41,674 nt of DNA from Candidatus Parcubacteria bacterium (GTDB lineage: Bacteria; Patescibacteriota; Patescibacteriia; Patescibacteriales; BM507), in NCBI GenBank assembly GCA_002869265.1, contig PKTH01000011.1, positions 74,843 to 116,516 of the forward strand. Direction: 5' to 3'. Under the pieces are notes generated by a model. The model did no database searches. It saw only the letters and a program-made list of their open reading frames with translations, and was not told the DNA's origin. Within the stretch, counting starts at the first letter, position 1; each line of letters begins with the position of its first letter. Below, piece by piece: positions 32,258-40,442 of this stretch. Both the position numbers and the translations under genes were made by a program.

Positions 32258-32854
32258 ATGGCAGAAGCTACTCAGAGGGGAAGTTTTTGGAAAAAAGTAA
32301 TTGTTGACTTTAGTCGAAATTTCGTTGGTGACTGGACTGAAGAAGAACTTTTTGAGACAGTCAGATTGTTCAACGCTACAGCCCGAGAAGATTTAGAAAA
32401 ACGTCACGAGTATTTAAGCAGGTTCTTCTATGCCTATGCAATTGATCATTTTTTTATTGAAGGACTTGGTAGATTTGAGTCTGAAAGGCTCAATGATATG
32501 AAAATAAGAGATGCAAAGTTTGATGAATTGGAGCAAGAAAGAGTAAGGAATGATGAGTTTGTGAGAAGGGGATTTAATCTAGGGGGTCCCTTGAATGATT
32601 TTCTGAAACAAACTGAGAATCTGCCTCCGGTTATCAGAAAAAGGGTTATAGTCCCTGATAAACTTCTTGGTTTTGATGTAAATAGGATTTTTGTTCTAAG
32701 TAGGTTTTTGGAAAGGCCAGCTGGAATGTGTGCCTGTGTGGCGAAACAGGAGGTCTGGAGATCTTCAGATTATATTGAAATTAGGCAAATAGAAAACATC
32801 TCATTGCTAGAGTTGGGGGAGAATCTTTTTTCCCTGCATATTAGCGTCTTTTAA
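32258..32854 (+). CDS. Unknown cytoplasmic protein
   Basis: A 198-residue protein I do not recognise. It has no signal peptide or membrane span. The first half is helical and charged (ETVRLFNATAREDLEKRHEY, RFESERLNDMKIRDAKFDEL), the second half more mixed, with a CAC pair near residue 162. A good AAGGAG ribosome site lies seven bases before the ATG. It stands alone between the CAP gene and dnaE with its own terminator, so it is probably monocistronic. Nothing suggests a function. Confidence 0.7.
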   Translation: MAEATQRGSFWKKVIVDFSRNFVGDWTEEELFETVRLFNATAREDLEKRHEYLSRFFYAYAIDHFFIEGLGRFESERLNDMKIRDAKFDELEQERVRNDEFVRRGFNLGGPLNDFLKQTENLPPVIRKRVIVPDKLLGFDVNRIFVLSRFLERPAGMCACVAKQEVWRSSDYIEIRQIENISLLELGENLFSLHISVF

Positions 32855-32875
32855 AATTTCTGACATAGTATCAAG

Positions 32876-32898
32876 CACCCTAGAAATAGGGTGTTTTT
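32876..32898 (+). terminator. Terminator of the gene at 32258
   Basis: CACCCTA (32876-32882), loop GAAA, TAGGGTG (32887-32893), then five T. Confidence 0.9.
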
Positions 32899-32914
32899 CT
32901 TTTTAAATTGCAAT

Positions 32915-32943
32915 TTGCCAGAGATGCTAAAATAGGATAAAAT
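32915..32943 (+). promoter_or_regulatory. Promoter of dnaE
   Basis: TTGCCA (32915-32920), a 17-base spacer and TAAAAT (32938-32943). The predicted leader is about 60 bases. Confidence 0.65.
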
Positions 32944-32965
32944 TGTAGAAGAATTAATACTAAAA

Positions 32966-32997
32966 GGGGTTTAGTCCTTGTGCTAGGATTGGACCTT
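32966..32997 (+). promoter_or_regulatory. Leader hairpin before dnaE
   Basis: GGTTTAGTCC (32968-32977) pairs fully with GGATTGGACC (32986-32995), counting G-U pairs, around an eight-base loop. It ends 14 bases before the dnaE ATG and has no long T-run, so it is more like an mRNA leader structure than a terminator. Confidence 0.5.
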
Positions 32998-33010
32998 ATA
33001 TTTTTAAATA

Positions 33011-36000
33011 ATGAGTTTTGTCCACATTCATACGCACTCCCATTATTCATTGCTTGACGGTCTGACAAAGATTGATGAGCTGGTTCGAACTGCCAAAGAA
33101 AATGGAGCCCCGGCTGTAGCCTTAACAGATCATGGGACAATGTATGGGACAATCGAATTCTATAAAGAATGCAAGAAACAAGGAATAAAGCCACTGATTG
33201 GAGTGGAGACATATTTTGCTCCAAACTCTAGGCATGACAAGGTAACCAGAAGTGAAGAGAAGAGTTCGTATCACATGCTATTGATTGCTAGAAACAATGC
33301 GGGCTATAAAAATCTTATTAAATTAGTTTCAATTGCCCACTTGGAGGGCTTCTACTATAAACCAAGGATTGACTGGGAAGTTTTGTCAAAATATTCTGAG
33401 GGGCTTATTGGATCGACTGCTTGTTTGGGTGGAGAGATTCCTAGATTAATACTATCTGGAAAAATTGATAGAGCCAGAGAGCGTATTCTTGAATTTAATG
33501 AGCTATTTGGACAAGACAATTTTTATTTGGAGATAATGCCACACTTCCAACTGGAAGGACAAAAAGAAGTGAACGAGCAGATGATAAAGTTCTCAAAAGA
33601 ACTGGGGATTCCTGTAATTGCTACCAATGATATTCATTACCTGAACAAAGATGATGCCGAAGCTCAAGATATTTTATTGTGTCTGCAGAACAAGAAAAAG
33701 TTGACTGACACTGACAGAATGAATATGCAAGAGGGTAATTTTTCCTACATCACAGAGACTGAAATGAGAAAAGCTTTCCCAGATGTTCCAGAAGCTATAG
33801 ACAACACAGTGAAACTCGCTGAGAGGTGTAACGTTGAGATAGAGCTTGGTAAATATCATTTGCCGCATTTTGATGTCCCGGAGGGATTTGATGACAAGAG
33901 CTATTTGGAACACTTATGTATAGAAGGATATGAAAAAAGATACGGCAAAAAATACGAAGAAGCAAGCAAGGAGCAAAAAGAGAGGATGGAATATGAACTC
34001 TCGGTTATTAATGGGATGGGTTGGCCGGCATACTTTTTGATTGTGGCTGATTTTGTAAATTGGTCAAAAGACAACGGCATAGTTGTTGGACCAGGGCGTG
34101 GGTCAGCGGCTGGGTCTTTTGTTTGCTATCTTGTAGGGATTACCAACCTAGACCCTCTCCATTATAATTTGCTTTTTGAAAGATTTTTAAATCCTGATCG
34201 TATTTCGATGCCAGATATTGACCTTGATTTTGCAGATATTCGTCGCGATGAGGTTATTAGATATGTGGAGAATAAATATGGTAAAGATCATGTTTCGCAA
34301 ATTATTACTTTTGGAACCATGGCGGCTAAGGCGGCAATTAGAGACGTTGGTCGTGTTTTGGATTATCCTTATGACTATTGTGATAGGATTTCAAAGATGA
34401 TCCCAATGTTTACTGACCTGAAAACCTCTATTGAAAAAGTGCCAGAAGTTCGTGATATCTACAACAACGAAGATGGAGCAAAAAAAATACTAGACTATGC
34501 TATTCGACTAGAAGGTGTTTCTAGACATTCTTCAACTCATGCTTGTGGAGTCCTCATCACCGGAGAACCTCTAACCGATCACACTCCTATTCAGTATGCA
34601 TCTTCTTCAGATCAGAGTATAGTTTCTCAATACTCACTACATCCAGTTGAAGATTTGGGTCTTCTGAAAATGGATTTTTTAGGTCTGAAAAACTTAACTA
34701 TTATTGAGTCTGCTATAAATATTATAAAAAATACTCGTGGCGTAGAGATAGATATCGATAAAATACCTCTAGACGACGAAAAGGCCTTTGAACTTTTTCA
34801 GAAAGGGGAGACCACGGGTGTATTCCAGTTTGAGTCGAGCGGAATGAAAAGATATTTAAAAGAACTAAAACCTACTGAGTTTGAGGATATTATCGCTATG
34901 GTGGCTCTATATAGACCAGGTCCAATGGAGTGGATTCCAGATTATATCAATGGAAAACATGGCAAGAAAAAGCTTGAATACCTACACCCCAAATTAGAGC
35001 CAATTTTGAGAGTAACTTATGGGGTGGCTATTTACCAAGAACAGGTTATGCAAATGGCTAGAGATTTGGCTGGTTTTACAATGGCCCAGGCCGATGTTTT
35101 ACGTAAGGCTGTGGGTAAAAAGATTTTAAAACTACTTGAAGAACAAAAAGAGAAATTTATAGACGGTTGTGTGAAGAATGGTATTTCCAGTGATCTAGCT
35201 AAGACCATCTTTTCATTTATTGAGCCTTTTGCAGGCTATGGTTTTAATAGAAGTCATGCCGCTTGTTATGCTATGATCGGTTATCAAACAGCTTATCTTA
35301 AGGCGCATTGGCCTACAGAATTTATGGCAGCCTTGTTGACCGCTGACCAGCAAAATACAGATAGGGTAGCTATTGAGATTGATGAATGTCGGAACATGGA
35401 TATAGAAGTTAAACAGCCAGATATTAACCAATCATATGATTCATTTACCGTTGTTACCAGTGGGACTGCTAAAGGCGAGATAGTTAGTTCTGACGAAAAA
35501 ATAAGCGTAATTCGATTTGGGCTAAATGCTATAAAAAACGTTGGTGAGAATATAGTAAATGTGATCATTAAGGAGAGAAAAGAAAATGGTCCCTACAAAG
35601 ACATATCTGATTTTCTTTCAAGGGTTATGGATAAAGATTTGAATAAGAAGTCTTTAGAGAGTCTTATAAAAAGTGGGGCTCTTGATTTATTTGAGGATAG
35701 AGCAGCGCTTCTGGGAAACCTAGAAAATCTCCTTCGTTTTCACAAAGAGGTGAGTGAAGAATTGAGCACCAAGCAGACTAGTCTTTTTGGTGACATGCCA
35801 ACAATGGAGAATAAGGTGAGACTTGAGCCTCATGAAGAGATTGATAGACAGGTTAAACTCGCCTGGGAGAAAGAGCTATTAGGTCTTTATATTACAGAAC
35901 ATCCTTTTTCAGATTATAGAAAAAAAATGCACAATAAAGTAAGAATAATCCCTCTGTCGTATTTGGGAGAGTATGTTGGCGATGAAAATGTTAAAATTTC

Positions 36001-36571
36001 AGGTATTATATCTACTATTAAAAAAATAATGACCAGAAAAAACGAAACCATGCTTTTTGTAAAGATAGAAGACACTGTTTCCAATACAGAGATTTTGGTA
36101 TTTCCAAAACTTTATCAAAAAAACATGGAAATCTGGCAAGAAGGGAATGTGGTTATTTGTTCTGGAGCCGTCTCTGATAAAGATAATGAAATTAAGTTCT
36201 TAGCCAACTTGGCAACAAAGCTTGATTTAGCTAATATCGATAAATCTATAGATGAGTTTAAAAGAGAGGTCATGGACGCTCCAGCTAAAAAAAGATGGCA
36301 AAAAAAAGAGCCAGAAAACACAGCTGCTAGCCCTCAGGAAAGCAGACCAGCAATGAAAAACAATCCCTTGAAGATAGTTTTTAATGGCGAATTGGATGAG
36401 CAAGCCTACACAAACTTAAAAGACATACTAACTGGCAGTCCTGGGAACGATAAAGTATTTTTTAAAGTCAATGAAAATGTTATAGAAGCTGGCTTTATGG
36501 TTGATAACAACGAACTACTCAAGACAAAAATTGAAGAGAAGTTTAATGATTCTGTTTCAGTGGTGGAATAG
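33011..36571 (+). CDS. dnaE: DNA polymerase III alpha subunit (DnaE)
   Basis: An 1186-residue replicative polymerase. The N-terminal PHP domain has FVHIHTHSHYSLLDG (His5, His7, His9, His11) and VALTDHGTMYG, so its metal-binding residues look largely kept, suggesting possible proofreading activity. The polymerase core has GPGRGSAAGSFVCYLVG and MPDIDLDFAD with Asp402 and Asp404 (equivalent to E. coli Asp401/Asp403), then GVFQFESSGMKRYLKEL, ALYRPGPM and GYGFNRSHAACYA. A helix-hairpin-helix region and a C-terminal OB fold (VKISGIISTIKKIMTRK) follow. Length is normal. It has its own promoter and no Shine-Dalgarno site. Confidence 0.97.
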   Translation: MSFVHIHTHSHYSLLDGLTKIDELVRTAKENGAPAVALTDHGTMYGTIEFYKECKKQGIKPLIGVETYFAPNSRHDKVTRSEEKSSYHMLLIARNNAGYKNLIKLVSIAHLEGFYYKPRIDWEVLSKYSEGLIGSTACLGGEIPRLILSGKIDRARERILEFNELFGQDNFYLEIMPHFQLEGQKEVNEQMIKFSKELGIPVIATNDIHYLNKDDAEAQDILLCLQNKKKLTDTDRMNMQEGNFSYITETEMRKAFPDVPEAIDNTVKLAERCNVEIELGKYHLPHFDVPEGFDDKSYLEHLCIEGYEKRYGKKYEEASKEQKERMEYELSVINGMGWPAYFLIVADFVNWSKDNGIVVGPGRGSAAGSFVCYLVGITNLDPLHYNLLFERFLNPDRISMPDIDLDFADIRRDEVIRYVENKYGKDHVSQIITFGTMAAKAAIRDVGRVLDYPYDYCDRISKMIPMFTDLKTSIEKVPEVRDIYNNEDGAKKILDYAIRLEGVSRHSSTHACGVLITGEPLTDHTPIQYASSSDQSIVSQYSLHPVEDLGLLKMDFLGLKNLTIIESAINIIKNTRGVEIDIDKIPLDDEKAFELFQKGETTGVFQFESSGMKRYLKELKPTEFEDIIAMVALYRPGPMEWIPDYINGKHGKKKLEYLHPKLEPILRVTYGVAIYQEQVMQMARDLAGFTMAQADVLRKAVGKKILKLLEEQKEKFIDGCVKNGISSDLAKTIFSFIEPFAGYGFNRSHAACYAMIGYQTAYLKAHWPTEFMAALLTADQQNTDRVAIEIDECRNMDIEVKQPDINQSYDSFTVVTSGTAKGEIVSSDEKISVIRFGLNAIKNVGENIVNVIIKERKENGPYKDISDFLSRVMDKDLNKKSLESLIKSGALDLFEDRAALLGNLENLLRFHKEVSEELSTKQTSLFGDMPTMENKVRLEPHEEIDRQVKLAWEKELLGLYITEHPFSDYRKKMHNKVRIIPLSYLGEYVGDENVKISGIISTIKKIMTRKNETMLFVKIEDTVSNTEILVFPKLYQKNMEIWQEGNVVICSGAVSDKDNEIKFLANLATKLDLANIDKSIDEFKREVMDAPAKKRWQKKEPENTAASPQESRPAMKNNPLKIVFNGELDEQAYTNLKDILTGSPGNDKVFFKVNENVIEAGFMVDNNELLKTKIEEKFNDSVSVVE

Positions 36572-36572
36572 T

Positions 36573-36601
36573 TAGACACTTCTTCTTAAAAATGTTATAG
36601 T
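36573..36601 (+). promoter_or_regulatory. Promoter of the baseplate-J-like membrane protein gene
   Basis: TAGACA (36573-36578), a 17-base spacer and TATAGT (36596-36601), with TGT just before the -10. It begins two bases after the dnaE stop. Confidence 0.6.
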
Positions 36602-36627
36602 ATTAGAAAGAATAATTCTAAATAATT

Positions 36628-38199
36628 ATGACCGCAGGTAAAATAAAAATCTCAATAGACAACCTTGATGATGCTGAAGGGGTTGTTCATGATCTCGAAA
36701 AAAAAGAGTCTGAAAAACCAAAAAAAGTAACCAAGAAAAGGGCTGTTTCCAAAAAAGAAGAAGTTCCAGTAAAAAAACCTAAAAAAAGAGGAAGACCACC
36801 AAAAAAGAAACCGGTAGAAAAACCTGTGGAAAAAAAGGAAGAAGAGTCGGTAGAAAAAGAAATTGAAGAAAAAATTGATGTTGTGGGAGATTTCATGAGT
36901 AAAATAAATGTCACTGATTCCGAGAAAAAAGAAGTGATGGAAGAGATAGAAAAAAAAGAAAAAACGCAAGAAGAGGGTGAACTAAAATTTAGTTCTTTGG
37001 CTCCAGAGGAAGAGGACGATCAAACAAACGAAGAAGTAGAGACTGATGAAGAAATTCTTGAAGATGAAGTTCACTCCAAAAGATCAATCGGATTATATAA
37101 AAAAATAGCAATATTTTTCCTAATTGCAACAGTCTTTTTAATCTCTTTCGTTTCTTATTTCTTATTCGCTAGTGTTACTATTACAATAGTCCCTGATCAA
37201 GAGAGGATTAATAACAATATGATTATTGATATCTACGATAAGGATAATGAGGTTTTTGAAGGTGAAAAGATAGCTGGTGTTGTTAAAAAGACTAGTATGG
37301 ACTTAACTGAAACTTACCAGGCTACCGGAGAAGATGTTATTGGTTAGGAGGTTGCAGGAGAGGTTGTTATATATAATTACTATACAAAGAATCAACCATT
37401 GGTGGCGACAACCAGATTAATGTCTCCAGATGGAAAGATTTATAGAATTGAAGAGACGGTAAATGTTCCCGCCGGTGGAGAGGTAAAAGCTAGGGTGTAT
37501 TCAGATGATCCAAGTATTGATATGGAAATAGGTCCAACCAAGTTTACCATCCCAGGACTCTGGGCAGGTCTACAAGATAAGATATATGCTGAGAGTGAAG
37601 ACAGAATTGAATACTCGCAAAAAGTGAACAAGTTTGTTACTCAGTCAGATATAGACAATGCGATTAGAGATTTGAAACAACAGTTAGTTCAAAAGGCAAA
37701 AGTTGAGATAAATAAAAAGTATGAAGAGTATAGCCAAGTAATTTATAGCATCGATGACAACTCTGTATTTTCAGAAGTTGAGGCAGAGAGGGAAGACTAT
37801 ATAGACGAGTTTGATGCTACAATTACTGCAAATGTTGTAGCCGTTGCTTTTGATGGCCAGTCTGCTGCTAATTTGGCCGAGAAAAAATTTACAAGCACAC
37901 TTGATCCGCAAAAAGAGCTTATAGAATTCAATAGAAACAACATAATATATACACTTGATAGTTTTGACTATCGAGAAGGCACAGCATCTATAAACGCCAC
38001 TTTCGAGGGTAAAGTTAGTCTTGATTCTGAGAGTGATGTTATAAAGAAAGAAGAAATTCTAGGATTAAACAAAGGAGCCCTAAACGCATATTTAATGGGT
38101 AAGGAAAATATCTCAGGGTATGACATAGAATTCTTTCCATCGTTTATAAAAAGAGTTCCTGATATTCCAGATAAGATAATAATAAAAACAAAGAGATAA
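36628..38199 (+). pseudogene. Baseplate-J-like CPR membrane protein gene interrupted by an in-frame TAG
   Basis: One continuous frame of 523 codons is broken only by TAG at 37345-37347. The N-terminal part is Lys/Glu/Pro-rich with an AT-hook-like KKRGRPPKKK (near residues 53-62). One membrane span (IAIFFLIATVFLISFVSYFL, about residues 158-177) follows, then an extracytoplasmic domain that crosses the TAG: EVAGEVVIYNYYTKNQPLVA, TTRLMSPDGKIYRI, FTIPGLWAGLQDKIYAES. I recall this domain, annotated as baseplate-J-like, from many CPR genomes. The post-TAG part has no nearby start or ribosome site (first ATG-type start 37399, within the domain). A point mutation, sequencing error or read-through are all possible. 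Confidence 0.75.
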
Positions 38200-38228
38200 T
38201 TGACAATATTAAATATATATTTTAATAT
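38200..38228 (+). promoter_or_regulatory. Promoter of the thrS leader
   Basis: TTGACA (38200-38205), a 17-base spacer and TAATAT (38223-38228), identical in form to the promoters at 18912 and 24165. It starts directly at the stop of the preceding gene; the transcript would begin near 38235. Confidence 0.75.
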
Positions 38229-38234
38229 AGATTA

Positions 38235-38457
38235 AAATATATATTAAGTGTGAATAAGGTGATTGCCGTGGCTACCAACCGCGGAGATAAAATCTTTTTA
38301 CTAAGGTAAAACTAAGCTAAGTTTGCACAAAATGAGAGCCCCTCCCCAGTTTGGACAATTAATTGCCCAAACTGGGGAGGGGAATCTAGGTGGAACCGCG
38401 AGGTTTATAGCCCCGTCCTAGTGTATCATGTTTTGGTACATTTGGACGGGGTTTTTT
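38235..38457 (+). promoter_or_regulatory. T-box riboswitch controlling thrS (threonine specifier, short stem I)
   Basis: The T-box core AGGTGGAACCGCG is at 38388-38400. The antiterminator can form from CTAGG (38386-38390) with CCTAG (38417-38421) and GCG (38398-38400) with CGT (38414-38416), leaving the bulge TGGAACC to bind the tRNA end. Upstream, CCGTGG (38266-38271) and CCGCGG (38279-38284) close a seven-base loop CTACCAA holding the Thr codon ACC (38274-38276), with a lower GATT/AATC stem (38261-38264 with 38291-38294). A 16-base-pair hairpin (38339-38354 with 38367-38382) lies before the core. Uncharged tRNA-Thr would favour the antiterminator and switch thrS on. The stem I layout is inferred by eye. 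Confidence 0.88.
38411..38457 (+). terminator. T-box-controlled intrinsic terminator before thrS
   Basis: CCCCGTCC (38411-38418) pairs with GGACGGGG (38444-38451), with an inner seven-pair stem (38421-38427 with 38435-38441), followed by six T. Its left arm overlaps the antiterminator's right arm, so the two structures exclude each other. Confidence 0.92.
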
Positions 38458-38478
38458 GATTTATAAATTAATAAATAT

Positions 38479-40281
38479 ATGATTGACGAAAATTTAGAAA
38501 AAAAGAGACATTCGTTGTCTCACATAATGGCTGCAGCCATAAAAGAGCTTTATCCGGAGGCGGAGTTTGCTATAGGCCCCGTTGTAGAGAATGGTTTTTA
38601 CTATGATATAGATTTTGCTGAGACTAAGGTTAGTGAGGACGACCTGAAGACAATCGAGAAAAAAATGAAACATCTTCTAAAAAACAATGCAAAAATGGAG
38701 ATGAGTGAAAAATCTATCGACGAGGCAATTAAGGAGGAAGAAAAAAACAAAGCTATCTATAAAAAAGAACTTTTAGATGATTTGAAAGAAGAGGGGGAGA
38801 AACAAGTTTCATATTATGAGATTTATGGCTTTAAAGACTTGTGTCGAGGCCCACATATTGAAGAAACTAAAGAAATAGAGGCAGGGAGTTTTTCACTACA
38901 AAAAATTGCTGGAGCGTATTGGAGGGGTGATGAGACAAATAAAATGCTTACTAGAATTTATGGTTTAGCTTTTAACACAAAGGCGGAGCTGGAGAGCCAT
39001 TTAAAATTCTTGAAAGAGGCAGAAAAGCGCGATCACAGAAAAATTGGTAAAGAGCAGGAATTGTTTATGATTGACCCGATGGTTGGCTTGGGGCTTGCCA
39101 TGTGGCAACCAAAAGGAGCTCTTTTGTGGAGAATAATGGAAGAGTTTTGGTATAAAGAGCACCTAAGGGGCGGATATGAACTTGTAAGAACTCCACATAT
39201 TGGTTCTAGAAAGCTCTGGGAGACCTCAGGTCACTGGGGATTTTATAGTGACAGCATGTATCCAACAATTGAAGTTGGACAAACCCTGAAAGCAGCCCAG
39301 GAGGGCCAAGAAGTTGATAAGGAAAGTAAAGAAGAGTATCTTCTTAAACCAATGAATTGCCCTTTCCATGTAATGCTTTATAATAATAAACCACGGAGTT
39401 ATCGAGATCTGCCTGTTAGGTGGGCTGAGACTGGGACAGTTTATAGATATGAGAAACATGGTGAATTGTCTGGCTTGACTAGAGTGAGGGGCTTTACACA
39501 GGATGATGCTCATATAATATGTACCAAGGAGATGGTGAAAGATGAGCTGAAAAGGGTGGCTCGTTTTATAGCATTTATTTTTGAGTCTTTTGGTTTCAGA
39601 GAGTATAAGGTTTATCTTTCTTTGCGAGACCCTAAAAATAAAGAAAAATATGCCGGCAATGATGAAGGCTGGGACTTTACTCAAAAGGTCTTAAAGGAGG
39701 TTGCAGATGAGGAAAATCTTGATTACACAGTAGAAGAAGGTGAAGCAGCTTTTTATGGTCCAAAACTAGACTATAAGATTAAAGATTGTCTGGGACGTGA
39801 ATGGCAATGTTCTACCCTTCAATTTGACTTCAACTTACCCGAAAGATTCGATATGACCTTTGTTAATGATAAGGGGGAGAAGGAGAGGCCATATATGCTT
39901 CATCGAGCCCTATTTGGATCCTTTGAGAGGTTTATTGGTGTCTTGATTGAGCATTATGAAGGAGCTTTTCCTGTTTGGCTTTCTCCAACACAGGTAAAAA
40001 TAATATCTGTTGGTGAAGCCCATAGAGAGTATTGTGAAAAGCTAGCAGATGAATTTAGGGCTCAAGATATAAGAGTTGAAGTTGATAGTGAAGATGAAAC
40101 TGTTAGCTCAAAAATCAGGAAGGCAACGAGTGAAAAAGCGCCGTATATGCTAGTAGTTGGCGACAAAGAAATGGGTGGTTCTGTATTGGCTGTCAGAGAT
40201 AGAGGTCAAAGAGAATCTCGGGAAATTGAAAAGGAAGAATTTTTTAAAGAAATTGAAGAAAAGGTTAAATTAAAGCAATAA
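38479..40281 (+). CDS. thrS: Threonyl-tRNA synthetase (ThrRS) without TGS domain
   Basis: A 600-residue class II synthetase. It starts directly in the editing domain, with HSLSH (His12, His16) and CRGPH as its zinc-like/editing site motifs, and lacks the N-terminal TGS domain of E. coli ThrRS (642 residues). Catalytic motifs are KPMNCPFHVMLYNNKPRSYR, TVYRYEKHGELSGLTRVRGF and LHRALFGSFERFIGVLIEHY; the anticodon-binding domain is PVWLSPTQVKIISV to the end. It is controlled by the T-box in its leader. No Shine-Dalgarno site is seen before ATG 38479. Confidence 0.96.
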   Translation: MIDENLEKKRHSLSHIMAAAIKELYPEAEFAIGPVVENGFYYDIDFAETKVSEDDLKTIEKKMKHLLKNNAKMEMSEKSIDEAIKEEEKNKAIYKKELLDDLKEEGEKQVSYYEIYGFKDLCRGPHIEETKEIEAGSFSLQKIAGAYWRGDETNKMLTRIYGLAFNTKAELESHLKFLKEAEKRDHRKIGKEQELFMIDPMVGLGLAMWQPKGALLWRIMEEFWYKEHLRGGYELVRTPHIGSRKLWETSGHWGFYSDSMYPTIEVGQTLKAAQEGQEVDKESKEEYLLKPMNCPFHVMLYNNKPRSYRDLPVRWAETGTVYRYEKHGELSGLTRVRGFTQDDAHIICTKEMVKDELKRVARFIAFIFESFGFREYKVYLSLRDPKNKEKYAGNDEGWDFTQKVLKEVADEENLDYTVEEGEAAFYGPKLDYKIKDCLGREWQCSTLQFDFNLPERFDMTFVNDKGEKERPYMLHRALFGSFERFIGVLIEHYEGAFPVWLSPTQVKIISVGEAHREYCEKLADEFRAQDIRVEVDSEDETVSSKIRKATSEKAPYMLVVGDKEMGGSVLAVRDRGQRESREIEKEEFFKEIEEKVKLKQ

Positions 40282-40293
40282 TTTATTGGTAAA

Positions 40294-40325
40294 AAAAGGG
40301 ACTCTGTTAAAGAGACCCTTTTTTT
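40294..40325 (+). terminator. Terminator of thrS
   Basis: AAAAGGGACTCT pairs with AGAGACCCTTTT (one A-A mismatch) around a GTTAA loop, running into T. It lies 17 bases after the stop. Confidence 0.8.
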
Positions 40326-40403
40326 AATTATTTTTTAATAAATGTAACAAAAATGGATTTAGTTTGTATTATTAAGTAGAGTATTTAAAAAACACATAAA
40401 TAA

Positions 40404-40412
40404 TGTTATAAT
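40404..40412 (+). promoter_or_regulatory. Extended -10 promoter of the surface protein gene
   Basis: TGTTATAAT at 40404-40412, the same extended -10 as at 30760. The -35 region (TTTAAA) is weak. The leader would be about 24 bases and has no ribosome site. Confidence 0.5.
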
Positions 40413-40442
40413 ATCAATTGTAAAAATAATTAATTATTAATA

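Noticed and set aside
36652-36969. Minus-strand open frames rich in Phe opposite the Lys-rich region
   Set aside because: They mirror the AAA/GAA-rich coding strand and have no supporting signals.
15459-37347. TAG reassigned to an amino acid, because two conserved genes read through it
   Set aside because: At least five intact genes end in TAG at the expected family length, so TAG is a stop here. Mutation or sequence error is simpler.
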